A stretch of DNA of 64,000 bases from NCBI RefSeq assembly GCF_003634825.1, contig NZ_RBXD01000001.1:890501-954500 (forward strand), given 5' to 3'. A model generated the notes under the pieces. The model was not told the origin of the DNA. It did not search any database and was given only the letters and a program-made list of their open reading frames with translations. Source of the DNA: Flavobacterium sp. 123 (GTDB lineage Bacteria > Bacteroidota > Bacteroidia > Flavobacteriales > Flavobacteriaceae). Shown here in pieces: positions 9,588 through 17,670 of this stretch; position 1 is the first letter of the stretch; the number at the start of each line of letters is the position of its first letter. The translations under genes were made by a program, and so were the position numbers.

Positions 9588-10046
9588 ATGGGATTATCAT
9601 CATTTTTCAAAGATTTATTTGGCACCGCTAAAAAAACGGTAGATCAAATTGCTACAAATGCAGAAATAGCTGTAGAAGAGGCCAAAATAGCAGCAACGCC
9701 TTACATTGACAAAGCAGAGGAATTAGTAGAGACTACACTTGAAAAAGTAAAAGAAACTACATCTCCTATAATTGAAAAAGTAGAAATTGTAGCCGAAGAA
9801 ACAATCGAAAAAGCAAAAGATACTTTAACACCGATTATAGAAAAAACGAAAGAAGTTGTTCAAGAATATTCTGAAAAAGCAGCTGATGGTCTAGATACAA
9901 TACTTGATAAAGTAAAGGAAAACACAAATCCAACAGTTGAAAAAAAAGAAATTACAATTGATGCTATTGATGTTACAACTGATGATTTTACAGAGAAAAA
10001 TTCTGATTCAGCTGAAATTATTGACAAAATAGAACCACAGAAATAA
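9588..10046 (+). CDS. Small amphipathic-helix repeat protein (YtxH/apolipoprotein-like)
   Basis: The ATG at 9588 starts MGLSSFFKDLFGTAKKTVDQ, and an upstream TTG start is less likely. The 152-residue product has no signal peptide or membrane segment. It consists of roughly 11-residue amphipathic units with recurring blocks such as EKVKETTSPIIEKVE and EKAKDTLTPIIEKTK, then a short acidic C-terminal tail. Proteins of this kind are usually annotated YtxH-like or apolipoprotein-like and are thought to bind membranes or act as desiccation-type helices; no function is established for this one. A hairpin terminator lies 57 bp downstream. Confidence 0.7.
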   Translation: MGLSSFFKDLFGTAKKTVDQIATNAEIAVEEAKIAATPYIDKAEELVETTLEKVKETTSPIIEKVEIVAEETIEKAKDTLTPIIEKTKEVVQEYSEKAADGLDTILDKVKENTNPTVEKKEITIDAIDVTTDDFTEKNSDSAEIIDKIEPQK

Positions 10047-10057
10047 CAAGACCTCGA

Positions 10058-10091
10058 TTGATTCAAAGAAATAAAATTATTTATATCTTTG
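10058..10091 (+). promoter_or_regulatory. Promoter of the mscS-type gene
   Basis: TATCTTTG at 10084-10091 matches the TAnnTTTG -7 element, and a TTG -33 box lies at 10058-10060 (23 bp apart). Transcription would start near 10097, just before a strong hairpin. Confidence 0.5.
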
Positions 10092-10103
10092 CAACACAAA
10101 CTT

Positions 10104-10129
10104 AACCTTCTCCTTTGAGAAGGTTTTTT
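10104..10129 (+). terminator. Hairpin with T-run between mscS promoter and start codon
   Basis: AACCTTCTC (10104-10112) pairs perfectly with GAGAAGGTT (10117-10125) around a 4-base loop, followed by T residues. It can terminate the upstream helical-protein transcript, but it also lies inside the predicted mscS leader, 11 bp before the ATG. Confidence 0.75.
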
Positions 10130-10139
10130 ATTATAAAAA

Positions 10140-10967
10140 ATGAACCTAAACCCAAATCAACTAACTGATTACGCAAATACTTTTATCAAAGTATTGATAG
10201 ATTATTCACCAAAAGTTATCTCAGCATTTTTAATCCTTTTTGTTGGTCTCTACAGCATCCGGCTTATCAATAGATTCATCAGAAGAATGATGATTAAAAG
10301 ACAACTAGACCCAACCTTAACAAAATTTTTAGCAGATATATTACTTTGGGTTCTAAGAGTTCTTTTGTTTGTTACTTTTATATCAAAATTAGGGATTGAA
10401 ACCTCTTCTTTTGTTGCTATTTTAGGAGCTATGGGACTTGCAATTGGCCTATCACTTCAAGGTTCGCTATCAAATTTTGCTGGTGGAATGTTAATTATAT
10501 TATTCAAACCATTCAAAGTTGGAGATACTATTGAAGCGCAAGGGGTAACTGGGACAGTAAGTGAAATACAGATATTTGTAACCAAATTAATTACTGGAAA
10601 CAATCAGACTATTTTCGTTCCAAATGGATCATTATCAAACGGAACTATTATTAATTATTCTTTACAAGGATATAGAAGAGCAGATTTAACTATTGCCATT
10701 TCATACGACACAGATATTAAAAAAGCTAAAAATATAATTAATGAGGTTCTTAATAATAATCCAAAAATACTTAAGACACCTGCAGCCGAAGTTTCTGTTA
10801 AAAACTTAACCGATAATGCGATACAATTAGCTGTAAGACCATGGGCGAATAATGAAGATTACAGTGCTGTTTTCTCTGAAACATTGGAAAACTGCAAATT
10901 GGCATTTGATATTGAGGGAATAGCTATTCAACCGTTTGTAACAGAATTATCAAAAAATAAATCCTAA
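10140..10967 (+). CDS. Small-conductance mechanosensitive channel, MscS family
   Basis: The 275-residue protein has three N-terminal membrane segments (about residues 20-42, 65-85 and 90-115). The third contains the glycine/alanine-rich pore helix seen in ILGAMGLAIGLSLQGSLSNFAGG. A beta domain (VGDTIEAQGVTGTVSEIQIF, then FVPNGSLSNGTIINYS) and an alpha/beta C-terminal cytoplasmic domain follow. This is the minimal MscS architecture; such channels open under membrane tension to release solutes during osmotic downshock. The gene converges on tsaB, with only one base between the stop codons. Confidence 0.92.
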   Translation: MNLNPNQLTDYANTFIKVLIDYSPKVISAFLILFVGLYSIRLINRFIRRMMIKRQLDPTLTKFLADILLWVLRVLLFVTFISKLGIETSSFVAILGAMGLAIGLSLQGSLSNFAGGMLIILFKPFKVGDTIEAQGVTGTVSEIQIFVTKLITGNNQTIFVPNGSLSNGTIINYSLQGYRRADLTIAISYDTDIKKAKNIINEVLNNNPKILKTPAAEVSVKNLTDNAIQLAVRPWANNEDYSAVFSETLENCKLAFDIEGIAIQPFVTELSKNKS

Positions 10968-10968
10968 T

Positions 10969-11637
10969 TTACTTTTTTGAAGTAGTTATCATAAAGTCTT
11001 TTAAATAATAAGGCTCAAAATAAGCGACATCTACAGTGTCGCTTATTTTGAATTTTGTATAACTTAATTCGCTCATCTCTTTGGCGGATGGATATTTAAT
11101 TTCTTCTAAAAAAATAAAATTTTCCTTAGTAAGAACCGATTTGCATTTATCAAGACAATCACCAACAAAATATAAAGTTTCCTGAAAATCTTCAAATGAG
11201 TTTTCGGTAATAATTTCTGCTGCAGTCGCTCTTTGGTTATTTAAATTTGGATGAAAAATAGCACTATATACTTCCATTCTTCTGGCATCAATCATAGGAA
11301 TAATTAATCCCTCAGAAATTTTTACTTTGGATGCCAAAGCCTGTAAAGTATCAACAGCAATTAAAGGAATATTAAGGGCAAAACACAATCCCTTAGCCGC
11401 AGAAACTCCTATTCGTAACCCCGTATAAGAACCTGGGCCTTGACTTACTGCAATTGCAGCTAAATCTTTGAAAGTAATTCCAGCTTCTTTTATAATTTCT
11501 TCGATAAAAACATGCAAGCGTTCTGCATGAGAATACCCTTCATCTGCAATTTCTTTACAAAGAATGGTCATACCATCTTTGGCCAAAGCAACAGAACAAT
11601 TTTTCGTTGCCGTTTCAATATTTAATATATAATACAA
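10969..11637 (-). CDS. tsaB: tRNA threonylcarbamoyladenosine biosynthesis protein TsaB
   Basis: The 222-residue protein belongs to the ASKHA fold and carries the TsaB hallmarks: N-terminal ILNIETATKNCSVAL, the VSQGPGSYTGLRIGV loop, and GLCFALNIPLIAVDTLQAL. TsaB is the partner subunit of TsaD and TsaE in making the t6A37 modification of ANN-decoding tRNAs. It starts 41 bp after the HlyD-type gene and may be the last gene of the tolC-hlyD transcript. A 14-bp perfect inverted repeat near its 3' end (11016-11050) probably terminates the converging mscS transcript. Confidence 0.93.
   Translation of the reverse strand: MYYILNIETATKNCSVALAKDGMTILCKEIADEGYSHAERLHVFIEEIIKEAGITFKDLAAIAVSQGPGSYTGLRIGVSAAKGLCFALNIPLIAVDTLQALASKVKISEGLIIPMIDARRMEVYSAIFHPNLNNQRATAAEIITENSFEDFQETLYFVGDCLDKCKSVLTKENFIFLEEIKYPSAKEMSELSYTKFKISDTVDVAYFEPYYLKDFMITTSKK
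11016..11050. terminator. 14-bp perfect hairpin inside the 3' end of tsaB
   Basis: Bases 11016-11029 (CAAAATAAGCGACA) are the exact reverse complement of 11037-11050, with a 7-base loop. It lies about 50 bp after the mscS stop, inside tsaB coding sequence, with A/T-rich ends on both strands, as in bidirectional terminators of convergent genes. Confidence 0.65.
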
Positions 11638-11678
11638 GTTTGAAATTTAAGATTTAAAATTATTGCATTCTGACTATA

Positions 11679-12968
11679 TTATTTTTTCGCAGCAGTTTTA
11701 AGCTTTACTTTATCCCCAGAATTTAGTTCTTTTGACACTGTTGTGTAAGGTCCAGTAATAACTCGATCTCCTGTTTTAAGACCCGTTAGCACTTCGATAT
11801 TAGTATCATCTTGTATTCCTGTTTTTATGATTCTAATTTTTGCTTTATCCCCAACTTTTACAAAAACACATTCGAATTTTTTATCGCTTTTGGGAGCTAC
11901 TTTTTTCTCTTCTGAGTTTGGATCATCAACTTTTATCTCCTTAACAGCAGCAGTATCTGATTTCACCACTACAGCACTTATTGGCACTGCTAAAACATTC
12001 TTTTTGGTTTTAGTAATAATATCAACTGTTGCAGTCATTCCTGGTCTAAAAGGCGAGTAAGTATCTGGTCTTCCTTCTAATAAATCTAGGTATGATTCTT
12101 TCAGAATTCTAACTTTTACTTTAAAATTAGTCACCTGATCTGATGTCAAAGTAGAACTAGCCGAATTAGAAATACTGGTAACAACTCCTTTAAATTGTTT
12201 TTTTAAATAAGCATCTACTTCAACATTAGCTTTATCTCCTACTTTTATTTTAACAATATCATTTTCATTCACATCTACTTCTACTTCCATATTATTCAAG
12301 TTAGCAACTCGTAATATTTCAGTTCCTGCCATTTGTTGTGTTCCTAAAACACGTTCACCAAGTTCTACATTAAGCACTGAAACAGTCCCATCTGCAGGCG
12401 CATAAATTATGGTTCTTCCAAGATTATCTTTCGCTTCGTTAACGGATGCAGAAGCACTTTGAACATTAAAATAAGCCGTTTGCTTTGTTGCTTTTGCAAC
12501 ATCAAAAGAAGCCACTGCTTTATCCCAATCTGATTTTGAAATTATTCCTTTTTCAAATAAAATTTTGTTTCTTTCATAACTTGCTTTTGCTTCTTTAAAC
12601 GAAGCATCCGCTTGACTCAAGCCTGCTTTAGTTCCTGATAAATTAGCAACAGTTCTATTTAAACCTGAAGTATATAAGTCTGGATTTATCTTAACTAACA
12701 AATCTCCTTTTTTAACTACTTGTCCTTCTTTTATAGGAAGTGCAATAATTTCTCCTGAAACCATTGAAGCAATTTTCACTTCAATTTCAGGTTGAATTTT
12801 ACCTGTAGCTGAAACTGTTTCAACAATTGTTGTAGCATTAACTTGAGAAATTTCGACTTCTTTTCCCTCGTCTTTATTTCCTATAACTCCAGCTTTTGAA
12901 AGTCCTATTAATAAAGCTATAATTGCTACAGCTGATCCTATTAAAATATAAATTGTTTTTTTTGACAT
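11679..12968 (-). CDS. HlyD/MacA-type periplasmic adaptor (membrane fusion) protein
   Basis: The 429-residue protein has an N-terminal membrane anchor (residues ~4-24), a barrel-sandwich/lipoyl half motif (GEIIALPIKEGQVVKKGDLL), a helical hairpin (~110-190), the second lipoyl half (IIYAPADGTVSVLNVELGE), a beta-barrel domain and a membrane-proximal domain. This is the MacA/RND adaptor layout linking an inner-membrane pump to TolC. It starts six bases after tolC. Its usual partner, a MacB-type ABC transporter, is absent; only a 30-codon ATPase fragment remains on the other side of tolC. The adaptor must therefore be orphaned or use a pump encoded elsewhere. Confidence 0.9.
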   Translation of the reverse strand: MSKKTIYILIGSAVAIIALLIGLSKAGVIGNKDEGKEVEISQVNATTIVETVSATGKIQPEIEVKIASMVSGEIIALPIKEGQVVKKGDLLVKINPDLYTSGLNRTVANLSGTKAGLSQADASFKEAKASYERNKILFEKGIISKSDWDKAVASFDVAKATKQTAYFNVQSASASVNEAKDNLGRTIIYAPADGTVSVLNVELGERVLGTQQMAGTEILRVANLNNMEVEVDVNENDIVKIKVGDKANVEVDAYLKKQFKGVVTSISNSASSTLTSDQVTNFKVKVRILKESYLDLLEGRPDTYSPFRPGMTATVDIITKTKKNVLAVPISAVVVKSDTAAVKEIKVDDPNSEEKKVAPKSDKKFECVFVKVGDKAKIRIIKTGIQDDTNIEVLTGLKTGDRVITGPYTTVSKELNSGDKVKLKTAAKK

Positions 12969-12974
12969 GATAAA

Positions 12975-14345
12975 TTAGTTTTTGATAATTGGGATTCCGA
13001 AATAAAATTCCAATATTTTTATTTTAAAGATATAATCGTATTTAGTTCTAAGTACTTCTGATTGTGCATTAGTAAGCAAGGTTTGAGACTGATTGAAATC
13101 GAATGAATTCATTAAGCCTACAGCATATTTTTCTTTTGCATAATTGTACGCTTCCTGTCTTGCTTCAAGTGCAACAATAGATGATTCATGAGCATTTAAA
13201 GCTCCTTTTGCATCTGTAAAGGCAGTATAGACATTTCTTTGCAAATCTAAATCTTTTTGTTCAAGAGCAATTTTAGATTTTTCTAAATTCACTTTTGTGC
13301 GTTCCAAATTATTTTTGGTTGAAAAACCATCAAATATCGGAATAGATAACTGTGCTCCAAAAGATTGCCCTTTGTTATCACTAAACTGTGTAAAGAAAGG
13401 AGATGGACTTTTAGTACCAATAATATTTCCTGAACTATCAAAAGCAGGAACATCAGCATAAGAAACACGACTATTAAAACTATAAAAACCTTGTAAAGTA
13501 GGTTGAAAAGCTCCTTTTGCTATGGCAACATTTTTCTCTGCAATTTCTAAATTAGTTTTAGCAATTTTCAATTCTGTGCGGCTCTCCTTTGCTTTTTCAT
13601 AAATTGAAGTTGGAGTTTGAGTCATGATATTATTTTCGTCTTTGATATCCGTTCCATCAACAACATCAAAAGAATCAAATTCTTTTAATTGTAATAACTG
13701 AGCCAAACTTAGTTTCGAAATAAGCAAAGTGTTTTCTGCATTAATAACGTTTTGATTATTTGAAGCCACTGTAGCTTTTATATCTAATAAATCACCACGA
13801 GGAACAGAACCCGCTTTAACTAATTCTTCAGAACGCGAATATTGCTTTTGATTTATTGCTAATTGTTGCTGTTGTACTTTTAAATTTTCTTTATTAAAAA
13901 GAACTTGCAAAAAAGCATTGGCTACATTCAAAGCAATATCTTCTTGCATTTTTAACAATTGATATTTAGCAGCAACAATCGAAAGATTAGCTTTTCGGAG
14001 TGTATTTTGGTTTTGCAATCCTTTGTAAATATCAATTCCAACATTGGCTCCAGCCGAAGTAAATTGGGTTGTTTGATTTCTTAAAAGTCCTGTGGTAATA
14101 TCTTGGTTTAAACCAATATTCCATGAGTGAGAAGCATTCGCATTTAAAGACGGGAGAAAATTCCCAATGGCTCCTTTTTTATCAATTTCGGCAGTCTTCG
14201 TATCTAATTCTGTTTGTTTAATCGAGATGTTATTTTGTATTGCATACTTGATGCATTCTTCCAGAGTCCACTTTTTAGATTGCGCATGAGTGGACAATGC
14301 AAAAAGCACAATAAAAACAAAACTAATACAACTATTTTTTTTCAT
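12975..14345 (-). CDS. TolC-family outer-membrane efflux protein
   Basis: The 456-residue protein has a signal peptide ending at THAQ, then two structural repeats of the outer-membrane efflux protein family. KWTLEECIKYAIQNNISIKQ is the typical N-terminus, and the second repeat has ALNAHESSIVALEARQEAYNYAKEKY. It forms the trimeric exit duct of a tripartite export system. It is first in a tight pair with the HlyD adaptor (6-bp gap). The upstream region carries the ABC ATPase remnant. Substrate is unknown. Confidence 0.9.
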   Translation of the reverse strand: MKKNSCISFVFIVLFALSTHAQSKKWTLEECIKYAIQNNISIKQTELDTKTAEIDKKGAIGNFLPSLNANASHSWNIGLNQDITTGLLRNQTTQFTSAGANVGIDIYKGLQNQNTLRKANLSIVAAKYQLLKMQEDIALNVANAFLQVLFNKENLKVQQQQLAINQKQYSRSEELVKAGSVPRGDLLDIKATVASNNQNVINAENTLLISKLSLAQLLQLKEFDSFDVVDGTDIKDENNIMTQTPTSIYEKAKESRTELKIAKTNLEIAEKNVAIAKGAFQPTLQGFYSFNSRVSYADVPAFDSSGNIIGTKSPSPFFTQFSDNKGQSFGAQLSIPIFDGFSTKNNLERTKVNLEKSKIALEQKDLDLQRNVYTAFTDAKGALNAHESSIVALEARQEAYNYAKEKYAVGLMNSFDFNQSQTLLTNAQSEVLRTKYDYIFKIKILEFYFGIPIIKN

Positions 14346-14486
14346 ATATTTTGAATGAAAGTGCAGTAAAGGTACTACACAAATTTAACATTTTTTTTAA
14401 AACTAAAATTCTTTTTTAAATTGCTTATTATTGTTTAGGTTCTTCCGTTAATAAGCCTTGATTCCATATTTTTATTTTACAGGTTA

Positions 14487-14579
14487 TCAAAATGAAAGAT
14501 TAAAATTAATTCCTTTTAATACATGTAATTCGGAACTTCCCATTTTGTAGGATTTATGCAAGTCTTTAATTTCAATCAT
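14487..14579 (-). pseudogene. Remnant of a MacB/LolD-type ABC transporter ATPase (N-terminal 30 codons)
   Basis: On the minus strand an ATG at 14579 opens a frame of 30 codons. It begins MIEIKDLHKSYKMG, continues through SSELHVLKGINFNL, and reaches a stop at 14487. This is the standard N-terminus of MacB/LolD-family ATPases, which in intact genes is followed by a Walker A motif, GxSGSGKST. Here the reading breaks off just before that point, and the next 140 bp contain no Walker A, signature or Walker B sequence. A short downstream frame ending at 14428 (reading NQGLLTEEPKQ) might be the old C-terminus, but this is weak. It looks like an internal deletion of the ABC partner of the adjacent tolC/hlyD pair. 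Confidence 0.75.
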
Positions 14580-14679
14580 AGTAAGTCAATTTTTAACAAT
14601 AATAGTTCTTAGGCAAAAGAAATTGTAATAATAAAACGTTAATATAGCATTGTATATAAATCCATAAGACTTATTTCAA

Positions 14680-14715
14680 TTGAAAATGTTACAGTTTAAT
14701 ACTAAAATATATTTG
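14680..14715 (+). promoter_or_regulatory. Promoter of the DUF4403 lipoprotein gene
   Basis: TATATTTG (14708-14715) matches the -7 consensus, with TTG at 14680-14682. A second -7-like element, TAATTTTG, lies at 14722-14729. Either would drive the gene starting at 14750. Confidence 0.4.
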
Positions 14716-14749
14716 TTTCACTAATTTTGTGTCTCTTAACAAAAACAAA

Positions 14750-16159
14750 ATGCCAAAACTCATTCCCGTAGTACTTGTATTTGCCTTTTTAATTTTACTT
14801 ACTAGCTGTGCTAATTCTCAAAAAATCACAACGCTAAAACCTGAACCTGATGATGCTGTTCCTTTAGTTTATGAAAATACTCCCTCTTTTATCAACTTGC
14901 CTATTAGTATTAAGCTAAAAGACATTGAAAAGAAAACAAATACCCTTTTGTCTGGATTGATTTATGAAGATAACACTATCGAAGATGATAATATTGAAAT
15001 GAAAATTTGGAAATTGGCGCCTATCACAATTGAAAACAATCACGGAATAGGAGAAGAAAAAATTAAAACTATTTTACCTTTAAAAGCGGTTATCAAGTAC
15101 CGAATAGGAACTAAAAAATTAGGCGTTGAACTATACAACACAAAGGAATTTAACTTAAATGGCATGGTAACTTTACTGAGTGATGTAAACCTAACCAACT
15201 GGAAACTGAACACAACAACCGAATTAAAATCATTAGATTGGGTTGAAAGTCCAACTATGACTGTTTTTAATAAAAACATTCCAATTACTTATTTGATTAA
15301 TCCAGCTGTTAAAATCTTCAGGTCAAAAATTGAAAAGAAAATCGACGAATCCATTTCTAAATCTATGGATTTCAAACCAAATGTAATTGCTGCTTTAGAA
15401 AAAATTTGCACACCATTTCAGCTGAGCGAAACTTATGAAAGTTGGCTTCGAATAGCTCCTATTGAAATCTATTCCACAAATATAAAACTCAAAAATGACA
15501 CATTTCTTCTAGATATGGGAATGAAATGCAACATGGAAACTTTGATTGGCAAAAAACCGGATACAAAATTTAATGCAAATACCATTATTTTAAAACCTGT
15601 AAGCAAAATCCCTGAGCAAATTACCGCTAATATTGCTGCCGTTTCGACCTATCAAGAAGCTTCAAAAATAATGACCAAAAACTTCTATGGGCAAGAATTT
15701 GGTTCAAAAACCAAAAAAATTAAAGTTCAAAACGTAGCCATTTGGCATAAGGATAGCAAAATGATTATTGCCTTAGATGTGATTGGATCAATAAATGGAA
15801 CGATTTATTTAGCTGGATTTCCGCAGTATAATGAAGAAACCAAAGAAGTGTTTTTTGACAAACTGGATTATGCTTTGGACACAAAAAACAAATTGATGCT
15901 AACTGCAAATTGGCTAGCCAAAGGATTTGTTTTAAGAAAAATTCAGCAAAGTTGTCGCTACTCCATAAAACCCAATTTAGAAGAAGGCAAACAAAGTATT
16001 TTAGCATATTTGAAAAATTATTCTCCTATGCCTGGTGTATTTATAAATGGAAAAATGGAAGATATTCAATTTCAAAAAATACAATTGACTAACCAAGCCA
16101 TGATAGCCTTTATAAAGATTAATGGAACTGTGAATGTTTCAGTAGATGGGTTAAAATAA
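14750..16159 (+). CDS. DUF4403-family lipoprotein
   Basis: The ATG at 14750 gives MPKLIPVVLVFAFLILLTSC, a lipoprotein signal peptide with the modified cysteine at residue 20. A GTG start at 14729 would add seven residues before the signal peptide and overlap a -7-like element, so it was not chosen. The mature ~450-residue protein resembles DUF4403 lipoproteins, with beta-rich halves containing SPTMTVFNKNIPITYLI and a second half around WHKDSKMIIALDVIGSINGTIYLAG. The function of DUF4403 proteins is not known; a lipid- or membrane-related role at the outer membrane is possible but only inferred. Confidence 0.75.
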   Translation: MPKLIPVVLVFAFLILLTSCANSQKITTLKPEPDDAVPLVYENTPSFINLPISIKLKDIEKKTNTLLSGLIYEDNTIEDDNIEMKIWKLAPITIENNHGIGEEKIKTILPLKAVIKYRIGTKKLGVELYNTKEFNLNGMVTLLSDVNLTNWKLNTTTELKSLDWVESPTMTVFNKNIPITYLINPAVKIFRSKIEKKIDESISKSMDFKPNVIAALEKICTPFQLSETYESWLRIAPIEIYSTNIKLKNDTFLLDMGMKCNMETLIGKKPDTKFNANTIILKPVSKIPEQITANIAAVSTYQEASKIMTKNFYGQEFGSKTKKIKVQNVAIWHKDSKMIIALDVIGSINGTIYLAGFPQYNEETKEVFFDKLDYALDTKNKLMLTANWLAKGFVLRKIQQSCRYSIKPNLEEGKQSILAYLKNYSPMPGVFINGKMEDIQFQKIQLTNQAMIAFIKINGTVNVSVDGLK

Positions 16160-16178
16160 TAGAATAAGACAGAAATGA

Positions 16179-16439
16179 TTACGATTTCTTTTTCTTCATT
16201 CTATAAATAACATATCCAATACCTCCAACTAATAGATACGGAATCACCATCAAATAAACAATTCCATCATTTACAGCTTCAGCTTTTGTTTTATTTCCTT
16301 CACTGGTTAATGCAGCACGACACATTGCACATTGTGCATTTGTAGTTACAGAAATAAGAAAAAAACAGATTCCAAATAAGAGTGTTCTTACTTTAGAATT
16401 AAATGTATTGTTTTTAATATTAGTTGCCTTAATTAACAT
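16179..16439 (-). CDS. Small secreted/membrane protein with CxxC motif, in oxidase-assembly cluster
   Basis: The 86-residue product has a hydrophobic signal segment (residues ~18-34), then QCAMCRAALTSEG with a CxxC pair (Cys37, Cys40), then a C-terminal membrane helix (~60-80) and a basic tail. If cleaved after TNA, the mature protein starts almost at the CxxC. It overlaps the DUF420 gene by 11 bp and is the last gene of the SCO-DUF420 operon. A role in copper or thiol chemistry during cytochrome oxidase assembly is suggested only by the neighbours. No named family is recognised. Confidence 0.7.
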   Translation of the reverse strand: MLIKATNIKNNTFNSKVRTLLFGICFFLISVTTNAQCAMCRAALTSEGNKTKAEAVNDGIVYLMVIPYLLVGGIGYVIYRMKKKKS

Positions 16440-16971
16440 AATAGGGTGAAATCATTAGATAAACAATCACTCCAGTAACAGCAACGTATAACCAAATAGG
16501 AAAGGTGATTTTTGCGATTATTTTGTGCTTGTCAAATTTATTGGCCAATGCTCTTACATAAGTAATCAGGACTAAAGGAATAATTGCAATAGAAAGAATT
16601 ATGTGCGTTATCAATATGAAAAAGTAAACGAATCTAATTGTGCCTTCTCCACCAAATTTTGTTGAATCAGAGGTCATATGATATGCAACATACATCACAA
16701 GAAAAGCTACTGACAACGCAATTGCAGTGGTCATTAACCGCTCATGAAGTTTTCTATTTCCGTTTTTTATAGCAATAACTGCTGCAACCAAAATAACTGC
16801 AGTTATGGCATTAGTCGTAGCGTATATAGGCGGCAAAAAACTTAGTGGCTCTATATCAAACCCATAATCTTTTAGTTTAACTCCAAAAAGAATAGCTACC
16901 ACAACTGGGATTAGAATGGAAACGATAATTATAAAACTACTGCTTTTTTGTTCTATCGAATTTTCTCTCAT
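16429..16971 (-). CDS. DUF420 membrane protein, cytochrome oxidase-associated
   Basis: The 180-residue protein has five predicted membrane segments (about 15-35, 50-70, 82-102, 120-145, 155-178). It carries the DUF420 pattern, including LPPIYATTNAITAVIL, a conserved HERLM motif and VYVRA-like histidine-bearing helices (KLHERLM, AYHMTSD, FILITHIILS). DUF420 proteins are found next to heme-copper oxidase genes, and a role in oxidase assembly is inferred. It starts 2 bp after the SCO gene and overlaps the small CxxC gene, so all are translated from one message. Confidence 0.82.
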   Translation of the reverse strand: MRENSIEQKSSSFIIIVSILIPVVVAILFGVKLKDYGFDIEPLSFLPPIYATTNAITAVILVAAVIAIKNGNRKLHERLMTTAIALSVAFLVMYVAYHMTSDSTKFGGEGTIRFVYFFILITHIILSIAIIPLVLITYVRALANKFDKHKIIAKITFPIWLYVAVTGVIVYLMISPYYVN

Positions 16972-16973
16972 TT

Positions 16974-17660
16974 TTATTCGTTTAATAATGTATTAATGTC
17001 TTGTTGAATATTTCTCACTCCTTTTTTATCCAACCCATCATAATATAAAATTGGATTTCCAAAATCGTCTTTTCTACAACGGATATTCCCGTTTTTGTCA
17101 ATCAAAGCAAACAAACCTGAATGCTCAAAACCTCCGCTTACTTTACTGTTCTCTCCAGCATAAAGATTAAATCCTTTATTGGCAAGATTAAAAATATACT
17201 CTTTATCTCCTGTCAAAAAGTTCCAACTAGAAGATTTAACTCCTAGAAAACTAGCGTGTTTTTTTAGAATTTCAGGTGTGTCGTGGGCTGGATCTATACT
17301 TATAGAAACGATTCCAAAATTAGGATTACCAAAGAATTTATCTTCAATAGTCAACATACTGGCATTCATTTTAGGACAAATAGAAGGACAGGTTGAAAAG
17401 AAAAATTCTAAGACATAAACTTTACCCTTATAATCTTCATTAGTAATTTGTTTATTGTCTTGATTTACTAATTTAAATTTTGGAGCTGGCCCTATTAGCA
17501 CCAAATTTTTAGTGTCATTTTGATGTGTTGTAACTTTATCCAAACGATCTCCTTTTACAACATCACCATTTTTAATCCTATCTACAATCTTAGGAATAGC
17601 GTAAATTCCAAAGATCAGTACGATAAAAGAAATTCCAATGTATGATTTATTTTTAAGCAT
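16974..17660 (-). CDS. SCO-family copper chaperone for cytochrome oxidase
   Basis: The 228-residue protein has an N-terminal membrane anchor (residues ~7-24) and a periplasmic thioredoxin-fold SCO domain. The copper-binding CxxxC is present in STCPSICPKM (Cys91, Cys95), and the distal ligand His179 lies in GGFEHSGLF. SCO proteins deliver copper to the CuA site of oxidase subunit II or reduce its cysteines. It lies 10 bp after a cysteine-less SCO-like gene and 2 bp before DUF420, in the oxidase assembly operon. Confidence 0.92.
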   Translation of the reverse strand: MLKNKSYIGISFIVLIFGIYAIPKIVDRIKNGDVVKGDRLDKVTTHQNDTKNLVLIGPAPKFKLVNQDNKQITNEDYKGKVYVLEFFFSTCPSICPKMNASMLTIEDKFFGNPNFGIVSISIDPAHDTPEILKKHASFLGVKSSSWNFLTGDKEYIFNLANKGFNLYAGENSKVSGGFEHSGLFALIDKNGNIRCRKDDFGNPILYYDGLDKKGVRNIQQDINTLLNE

Positions 17661-17670
17661 GATGTCTCAA

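Noticed and set aside
14428..14470. Short minus-strand frame ending NQGLLTEEPKQ as the C-terminus of the lost ABC ATPase
   Set aside because: Too short and without a conserved motif; mentioned in the pseudogene entry only as a weak possibility.
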